Assembly: GCF_900105615.1 (NCBI RefSeq) | Contig: NZ_LT630003.1 | Coordinates: forward strand, 1,240,001-1,304,000 | DNA: 64,000 nucleotides | Direction: 5' to 3' | Origin: Lacrimispora sphenoides JCM 1415 | Lineage (GTDB): Bacteria > Bacillota > Clostridia > Lachnospirales > Lachnospiraceae | In this document: piece by piece, positions 53,056 through 62,009 of the stretch | Position numbering within the stretch: the first letter of the stretch is position 1 | Layout: each line of letters begins with the position of its first letter | Translations under genes and position numbers: made by a program | Notes under the pieces: generated by a model | Told to the model about the DNA's origin: nothing | What the model saw: only the letters and a program-made list of their open reading frames with translations | The model's database searches: none

Positions 53056-53082
53056 ATATCGGTTGATTAAACATAGGATTTA
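53056..53082 (-). promoter_or_regulatory. sigma-D (flagellar) promoter of motAB
   Basis: On the minus strand TAAA, 15 bases, ACCGATAT, against the consensus TAAA-N15-GCCGATAT (one mismatch). It lies 65 bases upstream of the motA start and fits motility-type regulation. Confidence 0.75.
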
Positions 53083-53348
53083 ATGGCAGTTAAGTGATCA
53101 AATGTTTTCTTTATGCTATCTTTATATTACTACCGGAATTGATATCCTTCGTTAAGACAAAATGCTTTTTATGAAGACAATTTTTGTTATGAAATCTTCC
53201 CAGAACCCTTGACACAAAGTAGTGTAAATGATATATTTACAGTTATAAACTGTAACTGATTAAAGTACAGAATCAAAAACCTTCGCATTGCAAAAGAGAT
53301 ATAGAATTAGGGTTTTCCATTGATAAGAGTGTGGGGACGATGCCCTGA

Positions 53349-53456
53349 TGGTTCTATACGCGGGTTGGAATTGCATTTGGCTATGCAAGGGGACAGCTTT
53401 CCGAGGATATTATGAAAAGCATCAAAGAGCAGACGATGAAAGGAGAGCGGAATTGA
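53349..53456 (+). pseudogene. C-terminal fragment of an unidentified gene
   Basis: A short frame bounded upstream by a stop reads GIAFGYARGQLSEDIMKSIK and ends just before the VanW gene. It has no start codon. It may be the tail of a small YtxH-like protein. The remaining bases between 52992 and 53348 hold the motA promoter and no other gene. Confidence 0.35.
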
Positions 53457-53460
53457 ATCT

Positions 53461-54978
53461 ATGGGTAAGTACAGGGAAAGAAGAAGAAAAATTAAAAGAA
53501 ACAGAAATATAGCAGTGGGCGTGATGCTCTTAGCAGCCCTGTCAGCAGGAGGATATCTGTATTCCAGGGCCGGTTCCAACAGCCCGCAGTTAGTGGGAGA
53601 GACAGAAAAGGGAACTGCCGCGGACCTTAAGGATAAAATCCTTACCGCAGCCAGGGTGGGACAGACAGACTTGACCGGGCTTACGGTAATGGAGGCTGAA
53701 GAAACCCTGAATGAGCGTTATCAGTGGGAGCTGATTGTCAGTGACGGGAAGGATTCGGTTTTATTGGACAATCTCATAGAACCACAGCTTCAGGCGATTA
53801 TAAAGCAATTGGAGGGAACGCCCCCGGATCAGACACAGCAGTATGAAATTGATTATGAGGCATTAAGAGAGCCATTTATCAGTCAGGCGGCTTCGCTTGC
53901 AGAACGCTGGAATAAAAGTGCAGTCAATTCCGAGCTGGAGTCTTTCAATAAGACAAGCGGAGCTTTCGTGTATACAAAAGAACAGAACGGCCGGGTTCTG
54001 GATCGGGAAAAGCTGGTGGAACAGCTGATGGAAGCGGTAAAATCAGAGAATTACCAGGCTGAAATCATGGCTGATTTTAAGGAAACATCTCCTGAAATGA
54101 CTCAGGCCCAGGCAAAAGAGCAGTATGAGGTCGTTGGAACCTTTACCACGACGACGACGGAAAATAAAAACAGAAATCAAAACATCCGTCTGGCAGTAGA
54201 TTCTCTCAATGGACTAATTCTTAAGCCGGGAGAAGAATTTTCCTTTAACAATACCACAGGGAACCGTACAAAGGAAAAAGGATATCAGCCCGCCGGTGCA
54301 TACCGGAACGGAGTTCTGATTGAAGAACCGGGAGGAGGCGTGTGCCAGGTATCCACCACTCTGTATCATGCCATCATTGAAGTCGGCTTTAAAACCACGG
54401 AGCGCAATGCCCACAGCTTTGCACCGTCCTATGTGGAAAAGGGACAGGATGCTATGGTCAGCTTTGACGGCTACGCAGGTCCGGATCTAAAATTTATAAA
54501 TACCAGCGGTCATACCATGGCGGTCCGGGCTGCACTGGACGGGAAAAGCTTAAAGATCTCTCTGGTGGGGCTTCCTGTCCTGGAGGATGGGGTAAAAGTG
54601 ACAATCCGCTCCGAGAAGGTTCGTGATTTGGAGCCGATGGAGCCTGTATACGAAGAAAATCCTTCATTGCCCTATGGAACGGAAAAGGTAGTCGATAAGG
54701 GCTCCACCGGCGGCGTTTATAAAAGCTACCGGGTGTATAAAAAGGGAGATACTGTGATAAAGGAAGAGCCGCTTCATAATAGTACTTATAAAGGGAAACC
54801 TGCAGTCATTAATCGGAATACCACGGTGCCTCCTGCGGAAACCGAGTCCCAGACGCCTCCTGAGACACAGCCGCAGGCCACGGAAGTGCAAGAGAATTCT
54901 GAGATCGGACCTGGGGGTGGAGGTTCTGAGACTATTGTTCCTGATACGGACATACCGGTGGTTCCGGCAGCAGAATAA
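53461..54978 (+). CDS. VanW-family cell-surface protein
   Basis: A 505-residue secreted or membrane-anchored protein. It has a basic N-terminus, a membrane helix (about 19-37), a peptidoglycan-binding-like domain (about 60-230), the VanW domain (about 240-375; GEEFSFNNTTGNRTKEKGYQ, EEPGGGVCQVSTTLYHA, ERNAHSF) and a G5-like segment (to about 450), ending in a Pro/Glu/Thr tail. VanW proteins occur with vancomycin-resistance clusters but most, like this one, are not linked to them; the role is probably in wall metabolism. The ribosome site is AAAGGAGAGCGG. Confidence 0.88.
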   Translation: MGKYRERRRKIKRNRNIAVGVMLLAALSAGGYLYSRAGSNSPQLVGETEKGTAADLKDKILTAARVGQTDLTGLTVMEAEETLNERYQWELIVSDGKDSVLLDNLIEPQLQAIIKQLEGTPPDQTQQYEIDYEALREPFISQAASLAERWNKSAVNSELESFNKTSGAFVYTKEQNGRVLDREKLVEQLMEAVKSENYQAEIMADFKETSPEMTQAQAKEQYEVVGTFTTTTTENKNRNQNIRLAVDSLNGLILKPGEEFSFNNTTGNRTKEKGYQPAGAYRNGVLIEEPGGGVCQVSTTLYHAIIEVGFKTTERNAHSFAPSYVEKGQDAMVSFDGYAGPDLKFINTSGHTMAVRAALDGKSLKISLVGLPVLEDGVKVTIRSEKVRDLEPMEPVYEENPSLPYGTEKVVDKGSTGGVYKSYRVYKKGDTVIKEEPLHNSTYKGKPAVINRNTTVPPAETESQTPPETQPQATEVQENSEIGPGGGGSETIVPDTDIPVVPAAE

Positions 54979-54984
54979 GATATG

Positions 54985-55032
54985 GAAAAAGGTACTTCAA
55001 ACGTTTTACAAACGCTTGGAGTACCTTTTTTT
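54985..55032 (+). terminator. intrinsic terminator after the VanW gene
   Basis: AAAAAGGTACT (from 54986) pairs with AGTACCTTTTT through an inner CAA-CGTTT/AAACG-TTG stem, and ends in seven Ts. Confidence 0.9.
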
Positions 55033-55129
55033 GTAAATCTACCGCTGTCAGTCGATAAAGCCTGGTTATATTTTCGGTATAGAATGCGGCATGAGTTAAT
55101 GCAACAGCAACCAGTTTAAAATTAGTTGC

Positions 55130-55170
55130 AAAGGAAACTAATTTATGTTAAGCTAGAGATAGTTTCCTTT
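55130..55170 (+). promoter_or_regulatory. inverted repeat, likely MarR operator
   Basis: AAAGGAAACTA (55130-55140) and TAGTTTCCTTT (55160-55170) are perfect complements with a 19-base spacer, 28 bases upstream of the marR start. Position and symmetry suggest autoregulation of the marR-MFS operon. Confidence 0.65.
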
Positions 55171-55197
55171 GAAACTATATTGAAAGAGGTGATTAAT

Positions 55198-55659
55198 ATG
55201 GAAAATAACGTTACCATAGGGCAGGTAAATGCCGCAATCTATCGCAATATACAAATTCTGCTTAGTAGTACTTTAAATGATTTAGATATAAAAAATGGAC
55301 AATATGACTTTTTCCTTGTTATTTCTTTGAGAGAAGGTCTGTCACAAAAAGAATTAAGTGAACATTTGCACATAAGCAAATCTACTACCGCAAAAGCAGT
55401 GAAAAACTTAACGGAAAAGGGGTATGTCATAAGACAAAAAGACAAAGAGGATGGCCGGTTAGAACATTTGTATCTGACAGATAAGGGACGGGAAAAATCT
55501 CCTTTTGTTCAGAGCATATTTCAGAAAATTATTGACGTATCCACAAGAGATTTATCTCAAACTGAAATTTCACAGCTCCTATCCCTCATGCAGAAGGTCT
55601 TGAATAATATTATTTCTGAGAATATGCTATTGTCAGAGAAAGAGTACGAAAATGAATAA
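55198..55659 (+). CDS. MarR-family transcriptional regulator
   Basis: A 153-residue winged-helix repressor: LSQKELSEHLHISKSTTAKA is the HTH and DKEDGRLEHLYLTDKG the wing. I chose the ATG at 55198 for its AAAGAGGTG site and the family start; an in-frame ATG at 55126 would overlap the operator. It overlaps the MFS gene by 8 bases, so it most likely controls efflux by that transporter. Confidence 0.92.
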   Translation: MENNVTIGQVNAAIYRNIQILLSSTLNDLDIKNGQYDFFLVISLREGLSQKELSEHLHISKSTTAKAVKNLTEKGYVIRQKDKEDGRLEHLYLTDKGREKSPFVQSIFQKIIDVSTRDLSQTEISQLLSLMQKVLNNIISENMLLSEKEYENE

Positions 55660-56797
55660 AACAAAGCTCTGGACAAGAAATTTAGTTATCATAACATTAG
55701 TAAACTTCTTTATGTTTTTTTCATTTCAATTATTTCCTTCCGCATTACCGCCTTATTTGAAATCACTTGGGGCGAATGACAGTGTTTTGGGATGGCTGCA
55801 AGGAATCATGACAATTGCCACATTACTTATTCGTCCCTTTGCCGGCATTGCATTGGATAAATACGGGCGAAAATGGATTTTTGTTATGGGATTAATCGGT
55901 ATGCTATTAACAACAACGGCGTATTGGTTTTTTCCTTTGATCGAAATTATCATAGTCATCAGATGCGCACACGGAATGGTTTGGGGAATTGCCAATACAG
56001 CGTGCAGCACGGCAGCTTCTGATAACATACAAAAAGAACGTTTTTCTGAGGGTATGGGATATTTTAGCCTTGCGAGCAGTATTGCTATGGCTCTTGCTCC
56101 GGCGATTTCCTTGTCGCTTGGAATGAAGAATAATATTATGCTGGCAGCTGTATTTTTAATAATTGCTATTTCTTTGGTTTTTGTCATGAATTTTAATAAC
56201 CGTCCTGCTGTACAAAGTTCAATGGTTCCAAGACCATCTTTGTATGCGAAAGAAGCTGCGCTACCATCTGTTGTTATATTTTTAATTATGATTACATGGG
56301 GGGCCATCATTACCTTTTTAGCGCTGTATGGATTGCAAAAATCCATTTCAGGAACAGGAGCGTTTTTTACTGTATATGCTATAAGTATGCTGATTACCCG
56401 TCCATTCTTTGGAAAGCTGGTTGACCGCAGGGGCTTTGGCATGGGTGTCTGGTCGGGGGTACTTCTTATACCGATCGCATTACTGCTGCTTTCGGTAAGC
56501 AACAGCTTAATTACTATCCTGATTTGTGCGGTGATCTATGGAACCGGCATAGGTGCAGCTCAATCCAGTTTACAGACAATGGCAATTATTAAAGTCCCTA
56601 AGGAAAGAACTGGTGCCGCAAATGCTACATTTTTTACGGGTTTTGATGGTGGAATCGGAGCCGGTGCAGTTTTGGCAGGTATCATATCTACTTTTGCAGG
56701 ATACGAGATGATGTTTGCATTGATGGCTATATTCCCATTTTTAGCGGGAATCCTTTATTATATTGATATAAGACTTAAAAGGAGAGCAGAAAAGTAG
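55652..56797 (+). CDS. MFS efflux transporter
   Basis: A 381-residue major facilitator with 12 predicted helices. The MFS loop motif is seen as GIALDKYGRKWIFVMG in the first half and GKLVDRRGFG in the second. It is translationally coupled to marR. Drug or metabolite export is the usual role; the substrate is unknown. Confidence 0.9.
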   Translation: MNKTKLWTRNLVIITLVNFFMFFSFQLFPSALPPYLKSLGANDSVLGWLQGIMTIATLLIRPFAGIALDKYGRKWIFVMGLIGMLLTTTAYWFFPLIEIIIVIRCAHGMVWGIANTACSTAASDNIQKERFSEGMGYFSLASSIAMALAPAISLSLGMKNNIMLAAVFLIIAISLVFVMNFNNRPAVQSSMVPRPSLYAKEAALPSVVIFLIMITWGAIITFLALYGLQKSISGTGAFFTVYAISMLITRPFFGKLVDRRGFGMGVWSGVLLIPIALLLLSVSNSLITILICAVIYGTGIGAAQSSLQTMAIIKVPKERTGAANATFFTGFDGGIGAGAVLAGIISTFAGYEMMFALMAIFPFLAGILYYIDIRLKRRAEK

Positions 56798-57207
56798 TAT
56801 AATTACCAATAGCAGGAGAATCTTGTTCTGTTGTTGAAGCGGCAAGCAATGACATCAAGGAGCAAACGGTACAGTTGGGTGTTACGTTTGGTGATGAAAC
56901 AGAAGTGAAAAAAGCGAATGCACTCCTTCCATCGGGCCATTACCATGGAGCCCATGCGCTGCCGAGATGATAGATAAATTTGGTGTTGGTGGTATATCAC
57001 AGCCCCGCAGCATCATCCGCCCGTTGGGATTCAAGCATATATAAAATTCCTGAATAGAATTAGCATAATACGGGTTCACTTTCTTCTACGTATGCGAGGT
57101 TACCTAAATTTTCATTTCACAATTAAGCCGTACCATTTAATATCGGTTATATTTTGAGTGATAAAATAGAAAGTTGATTTTCAATATAAAAAAGAGGGAA
57201 AGGAAAT
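56798..57207. other. intergenic region without an intact gene
   Basis: There are a few short readable stretches on both strands (for example LLPSGHYHGAHALPR on plus), none with a start, ribosome site or family I can name. It is probably relic DNA. The AAAGAGGGAAAGGAAAT tract at its end is the ribosome site of the next gene. Confidence 0.45.
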
Positions 57208-57618
57208 ATGAATATGGATATTGCTGTTTCGTATGAAATTCCAAATGCACAGGAATATAATAATTTACGAATAATTTCTGGATTGAGTCCAAAAGATGAA
57301 GCGGCATCAGAAGCAGGATTGAAAAATTCTATCTTTATTGTTACTTTAAGGGACTCTGATAAACTAATTGGCATGGGAAGAGTTATAGGGGATAAAGGAT
57401 GCTTTTATCATATTGTAGATATTGCTGTTGCCCCCTCATACCAGGGAAATGGACTAGGTAAACTGATTATGTCAGAAATAAATACATACCTGGAGAATAA
57501 CATTCCGAAAAATTCTTATGTTAGTCTGATTGCTGATGTTCCGGCAGATGAACTATATAAAAAATTTGGATTTGAATATTCGGCTCCAAAGTCTGCTGGC
57601 ATGGTGAAAAAAATGTAA
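57208..57618 (+). CDS. GNAT-family N-acetyltransferase
   Basis: A 136-residue acetyltransferase using acetyl-CoA. The pyrophosphate-binding loop reads VAPSYQGNGLGKLIM, preceded by IGMGRVIGD and followed by LYKKFGFE, the usual order of the fold. It is followed 18 bases later by the CPCC gene on the same strand. The acceptor is unknown. Confidence 0.88.
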   Translation: MNMDIAVSYEIPNAQEYNNLRIISGLSPKDEAASEAGLKNSIFIVTLRDSDKLIGMGRVIGDKGCFYHIVDIAVAPSYQGNGLGKLIMSEINTYLENNIPKNSYVSLIADVPADELYKKFGFEYSAPKSAGMVKKM

Positions 57619-57636
57619 CTGGAGGAAACAGAGAAA

Positions 57637-57909
57637 TTGAAAAAGGTTTTGGCATCGAAATATAAATGCCCATGCTGCGATTATTATACATATCCTGTTC
57701 CTACAAAAGAGGCTGTTGGTTTCATTTGCCCTGTATGTTTCTGGGAAAATGATGTTTTTATTTCTACGGAAAATGAGTCAAGTGATTGTAATCATGGATT
57801 AACAATTCTGGAAGGGCGCAGCAATTATAAAAAATATGGTGCTTGTGAGAAGACGATGATATCAAATGTCCGTTCTCCGAAAGAATGCGAGATAACAGGT
57901 ACAAAATAG
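57637..57909 (+). CDS. cysteine-rich CPCC-family protein
   Basis: A 90-residue protein of the CPCC (PF14206) family: YKCPCCDYYT, then FICPVCFWENDV and NHGLTILEGRSNYKKYGACE. The four cysteines form a likely zinc ribbon. The start is TTG behind a CTGGAGGAAA site. Function unknown; probably cotranscribed with the GNAT gene. Confidence 0.85.
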   Translation: MKKVLASKYKCPCCDYYTYPVPTKEAVGFICPVCFWENDVFISTENESSDCNHGLTILEGRSNYKKYGACEKTMISNVRSPKECEITGTK

Positions 57910-57948
57910 CAGGAACTTTAGTTCTTGGACAGAAGAAATCCTATATTG

Positions 57949-57997
57949 GGCGGCTGCCATTTGACAACCCTTTGTTGTTAAATGGCAGCCGCCTTTT
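57949..57997 (+). terminator. strong intrinsic terminator
   Basis: A perfect 14-bp stem, GGCGGCTGCCATTT (57949-57962) with AAATGGCAGCCGCC (57980-57993), then Ts. The following 260 bases hold no gene. Confidence 0.92.
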
Positions 57998-58264
57998 AAA
58001 AAATCATTTCTTCCAGAGGCCATGGAGTCTATAGCATAAGTGGGTTTAGATAAAACTGAAAATACAATGTTGATGATTTAATGATGTTTACTCTTTATTT
58101 CATTTAAACTGAGAACTCTTTATCAGTGACCATTTGCTTTCATTGCAAAAAACCGTGCATTAAGGCCTGTTTTCTATGAATATTTATCGATAATAGAGCG
58201 ATAATAAACCCCAAAGTATCTGCAATGTTAAAAAATAATAATAGAAACTGAAGGTGGAGAAGGA

Positions 58265-59524
58265 ATGGAAGTTAAAGAGAGAATTGTACAGGATAAAGGC
58301 TTAGATCACACACTTAAATTATTGGAAGAAGGATATCTTTTTATCAAAAATAGAATGGATCTTTATAAATGCAATATTTTTGAAACCCATATCATGGGAG
58401 AAAAAGCAATTTGCATTAGTGGAGAAGAAGCATGTAAGATTTTTTATAATGAAGAGCTATTTCAACGAAAAGGTGCAATGCCAAAGAGAATACAAAAAAC
58501 ACTGTTTGGAGTTAATGCCATTCAGGGGATGGATAATAAAGCACATATTCAGCGAAAACTATTATTTATGTCGTTAATGACTGAGGTTCATCAAAAGGAA
58601 CTTGCGGAGTTTTTTGAGAAAGAAATGGAAGCTTCCGTTCATAAATGGGCGGATATGGAAGAAGTTGTACTATTTCACGAAGCTAAAAATGTTATTTGCA
58701 AGATAGCGTGTTACTGGACCGGAGTTCCATTGCCGGAATCTGATGTAGAAAGCAGGGCAGATGATTTTTGCGCAATGGTTGATGGACTGGGCGGAGTTGG
58801 ACCCAGATACTGGAAAGGAAAGACGGCACGGAACAGAACCGAGGAATGGATAAGAGGAATCATAGACGATGTGAGACAAGAGAAGCTGATAGTTAAAGAT
58901 GATTCCGCACTTCATTTAATGGCTTTTCACAGAGAGCCTGATGGCAGCCAAATGGAGTTGCAGATGGCGGCAAAAGAGCTTATTAACGTAATAAGACCAA
59001 TTGTCGCTATTTCAACATACATTACTTTTACAGCTTTAGCAATGTATGAACATCCTGAGTGTCATGAAGAACTGATGCGTGGTGATAACAATTATTTTGA
59101 AATGTTTGTACAGGAAGTTCGCCGATACTATCCGTTTACCCCATTTTTAGGAGCAAGGGTACACAAGGACTTTGTATGGAATCAGTATGAATTTAAAAAG
59201 GGAGTACTTGTACTGCTTGATGTTTATGGGATGAATCATGATTCTAAAATATGGAGTAATCCTGATGAATTTCGGCCGGAGCGCTTTAAAGAACAAAAGG
59301 ACCGGACATTTAGTTTTATCCCTCAAGGCGGTGGTGATCCAGGAAAGGGGCATCGCTGTCCTGGTGAAGGTATTACGATTGAAATGATGAAAGCGAGTTT
59401 AAACTTTCTTGTTAACAAAGTTGACTTTGAAGTTCCAGAACAAGACTTAAACTACAGCCTTTCAAGAATACCCACTTTACCTGAAAGCGGATTTATCATG
59501 AAAAACATTAGAAAGAAATTGTAA
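58265..59524 (+). CDS. CYP152-type cytochrome P450 peroxygenase
   Basis: A 419-residue P450 of the CYP152 (P450-BSbeta/YbdT) family, which hydroxylates fatty acids with hydrogen peroxide and needs no reductase. The heme ligand is Cys365 in GKGHRCPGEGITIEMMKAS. The acid-alcohol pair of ordinary P450s is replaced by Arg244-Pro245 (VIRPIVAIS), which binds the substrate carboxylate in this family. The end (LSRIPTLPESGF) also fits. No ferredoxin or reductase gene is nearby, as expected. The start follows AAGGTGGAGAAGG. In an anaerobe it may act in peroxide use or lipid modification. Confidence 0.92.
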   Translation: MEVKERIVQDKGLDHTLKLLEEGYLFIKNRMDLYKCNIFETHIMGEKAICISGEEACKIFYNEELFQRKGAMPKRIQKTLFGVNAIQGMDNKAHIQRKLLFMSLMTEVHQKELAEFFEKEMEASVHKWADMEEVVLFHEAKNVICKIACYWTGVPLPESDVESRADDFCAMVDGLGGVGPRYWKGKTARNRTEEWIRGIIDDVRQEKLIVKDDSALHLMAFHREPDGSQMELQMAAKELINVIRPIVAISTYITFTALAMYEHPECHEELMRGDNNYFEMFVQEVRRYYPFTPFLGARVHKDFVWNQYEFKKGVLVLLDVYGMNHDSKIWSNPDEFRPERFKEQKDRTFSFIPQGGGDPGKGHRCPGEGITIEMMKASLNFLVNKVDFEVPEQDLNYSLSRIPTLPESGFIMKNIRKKL

Positions 59525-59620
59525 CAGACACATTGCAAGGGCGGATTAAGCGGATTGAAGACAAGGGAACTGATTATCAGTTATTGATTTGGGAAGTTCA
59601 ATACTAACTAAAAGGTTCCC

Positions 59621-60598
59621 CTAAAAGGATAAGATCAGTTTTTGCTGCCGACTAACCCGCTCCTTGATCTGATTCAGAAACGAAGCCGGTCCTAGTACCC
59701 GTACCACTGGGCCAAAGGCCAGCACCTGAATTAACAGTTCGGTTTCCCTGGTTTTATCATAATAGATGGAACAGCGATACTTACCTGTTTCATCTACTCT
59801 TTCAACCTTTTTCTGATAACAGGAAAAATGAAGCATGGTTCTTTCCAGAGCATTTCGCTCATCTGAAATTTCCATAACAATCGGTTCCTCACAGAGAGCA
59901 TCTTCTGTAAATCGGTCCATATCAACCGGCTCTTCGATATAATATCCTGTTTCTTCTATCTTTAATATTCGTCCGATATGTAAAATATCCATGCGCCAGC
60001 CAATTCGTCGGCGATAAAGGGCGCAGAGCCGGAACTTGCCGTCTTTGGCGGAATATTCAATCCTGCAGGGTAGATAGGTAAACTCCATCAGTCGTCCCTT
60101 AACCGAGTAATAGGAGATTTTAAGTGTCTGGTGTTGTTCTATTGCTTTCAGAATCAGCTGAAAGTGCCGCCGAAACGAGGAGTTAATCACATCCCGATCC
60201 TGATAGTGATCAAAGTATTGAAAAGCGGATGGAACATACAGTGGGGCGGTATCTTTCAATAGCCGCTGGAGCAGTTCCAACTGTTCGTCAGTGAAAAACA
60301 GGCCGATCCGTTCATCTTCTAGCAGTGTCTTCAGCCAGGATTTTTGAAGCGAGGTAAGTGGAAAGCGGACTGGCTGCGACAATCGGGAAGCAAAATTCTT
60401 ACCACTGTCGTCCGGTGTAAGCAAAGCCCAGTCGCCATCAAGCAGATGAGGAATGATCGTAAGCACGCTTTCATCGTAACCATATTTCTCGGCAATTCTA
60501 GTCATTTCGGCCGGACTGATCGGTGCCTGGGATGCTTCCTCCAATATTCTGGCAACAACCTGATAATAACAATTATATATTTCTGAAAAGAGTTCCAT
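59621..60598 (-). CDS. WYL-domain protein (second of a pair)
   Basis: A 325-residue protein: an N-terminal helical/wHTH-like region (about 1-130) and a WYL domain (about 140-225; LKISYYSVKGRLMEFTYLPC, RLCALYRRR), followed by a C-terminal WCX-like extension. WYL domains bind nucleic-acid or nucleotide ligands and control transcription. It starts one base after the stop of the upstream WYL gene, so the two are made together and may act as a heteromer. The pair is divergent from rtcB. Confidence 0.82.
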   Translation of the reverse strand: MELFSEIYNCYYQVVARILEEASQAPISPAEMTRIAEKYGYDESVLTIIPHLLDGDWALLTPDDSGKNFASRLSQPVRFPLTSLQKSWLKTLLEDERIGLFFTDEQLELLQRLLKDTAPLYVPSAFQYFDHYQDRDVINSSFRRHFQLILKAIEQHQTLKISYYSVKGRLMEFTYLPCRIEYSAKDGKFRLCALYRRRIGWRMDILHIGRILKIEETGYYIEEPVDMDRFTEDALCEEPIVMEISDERNALERTMLHFSCYQKKVERVDETGKYRCSIYYDKTRETELLIQVLAFGPVVRVLGPASFLNQIKERVSRQQKLILSF

Positions 60599-60599
60599 G

Positions 60600-61865
60600 T
60601 TACTGTCCTCCTAAAGACATGGTTTCGCTGGTTTCCTCAGCATACATCTTTTGCATTCGCTTCATATCATGCCAGAAACGTAGTTCTACCTGCTTATTTG
60701 AACAGGTAAAATTAAGAATGCGTCCGGTAAAAGTTCTAATCCAGGGAATCATCTCAGCACTGTCCCAACACTCAATCGTATATTCGTAGATATCTGGCTG
60801 GATTCGTTTCAGCTGGCCCTGGCGGCCTTCCCGATTAAGCCTGTTGATCAAATAGCCTTCCGTCATTTCATCCAGGCTTATCTGCATGCAAACTCGTTCT
60901 GGCTCCCGGCGGCATCCAAAGGAAACACCCCAGGTATAGCGGCTGTTCTTCTCATAGCCGGTTAAATATCGGTCATAATCCGGTTCTGATTTAAGCGGTG
61001 AAACACTCTGAACGCTGTCCAGCCGGTAAGTCGATAGACGCCCGTTTGCCAGCCTACGGACACACACGTAGCGGCGGCCGGTCTGGGTACTGACCCGGAT
61101 TTTTAGCGGAACACACTCAAACTTATTTATATGCCCGCTTCTGATATGCTTGATCTGTATTGAAATTTGCTGTTTTTCTTTAATGGCAGTAAGCATTGGC
61201 AGCAGCACCTCATCCTCCAGGGTATGTGCCAGATAATCGTGGCGAAACCGAAAATGATCATTCTGGCACCGGAGTGAATCCAGGATGGTACTTCCGACAA
61301 AACCAAATGGGGCGGCGGTCTGAAAATAAGAAGCTGCTTCTTTGAGGCCATTATATAAATCCGGATGGTTGGTCAGCCAATCCGGGTATGCCGTATATAA
61401 ATGCTGCCGGCCTTCTTTTTTAACCATAAACAGCCCGTTCTGCTCATATTCCATTAGTTTCTTACGAACCGTCTGTACTTCAAACAGAACCTGATAACGT
61501 TCCATCAATTCATCGTTTATGGTATCCACATTGCGGGATTCCCCATCCTGCATCATATCCAGCAAAAAAAAGTGCAGCATAATATCATTATTTGTAAAGC
61601 TTTTGGTTTTCCATACATTAAATAACGGATTACTGTCGATCCGGTTGCTGTCCATAGTGATGGCAACCGATTTTTTATGGCTGGAATCATAGTCGTACTG
61701 AATATAATCAGCAAACCAACTTTCAATCCGTCGCCGCTCATTGTCGTAAGTTCGCCGGCCGGATTCCGGATAATCCATCCGCGATTTGAAACCATAGACA
61801 TAGAAATCCCGTACATAAGTACGTACTTTATTAAAATGTTTGATCAGTTCGTTGAATTCCGCCAT
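60600..61865 (-). CDS. WYL-domain protein (first of a pair)
   Basis: A 421-residue protein with an N-terminal wHTH-like region (ELMERYQVLFEVQTVRKKLM), a WYL domain (about 230-320; ISIQIKHIRSGHINKFECVP, YVCVRRLANGRLSTYRLD) and a WCX-like end. I chose the ATG at 61865, which has a GCAGGAG site; an upstream in-frame ATG at 61895 has none and lies just 7 bases below the -10 box. The gene is divergent from rtcB with 144 bases between starts, a layout typical of a regulator and its target. Confidence 0.82.
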   Translation of the reverse strand: MAEFNELIKHFNKVRTYVRDFYVYGFKSRMDYPESGRRTYDNERRRIESWFADYIQYDYDSSHKKSVAITMDSNRIDSNPLFNVWKTKSFTNNDIMLHFFLLDMMQDGESRNVDTINDELMERYQVLFEVQTVRKKLMEYEQNGLFMVKKEGRQHLYTAYPDWLTNHPDLYNGLKEAASYFQTAAPFGFVGSTILDSLRCQNDHFRFRHDYLAHTLEDEVLLPMLTAIKEKQQISIQIKHIRSGHINKFECVPLKIRVSTQTGRRYVCVRRLANGRLSTYRLDSVQSVSPLKSEPDYDRYLTGYEKNSRYTWGVSFGCRREPERVCMQISLDEMTEGYLINRLNREGRQGQLKRIQPDIYEYTIECWDSAEMIPWIRTFTGRILNFTCSNKQVELRFWHDMKRMQKMYAEETSETMSLGGQ

Positions 61866-61902
61866 GGTTTTGTACTCCTGCTTCAATATATTCATTGAGT
61901 CT

Positions 61903-61932
61903 ATTATATAAGGACAATGGTTAAGTTCGCAA
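61903..61932 (-). promoter_or_regulatory. promoter of the WYL gene pair
   Basis: On the minus strand TTGCGA (61932-61927), 18 bases, TATAAT (61908-61903). It supports the downstream start at 61865. The opposite rtcB promoter is not clear (TATGAT-like box near 61966). Confidence 0.65.
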
Positions 61933-62009
61933 CTTTTTTTAAATGATAAATATAAAATACGGTGTTATGATATAGCCATGGTAAAAAATGGAAACGGGGG
62001 AATGAAAAA

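Noticed and set aside
53349..53456. Intact small gene before VanW
   Set aside because: There is an upstream in-frame stop and no start codon; only a C-terminal fragment can be supported.
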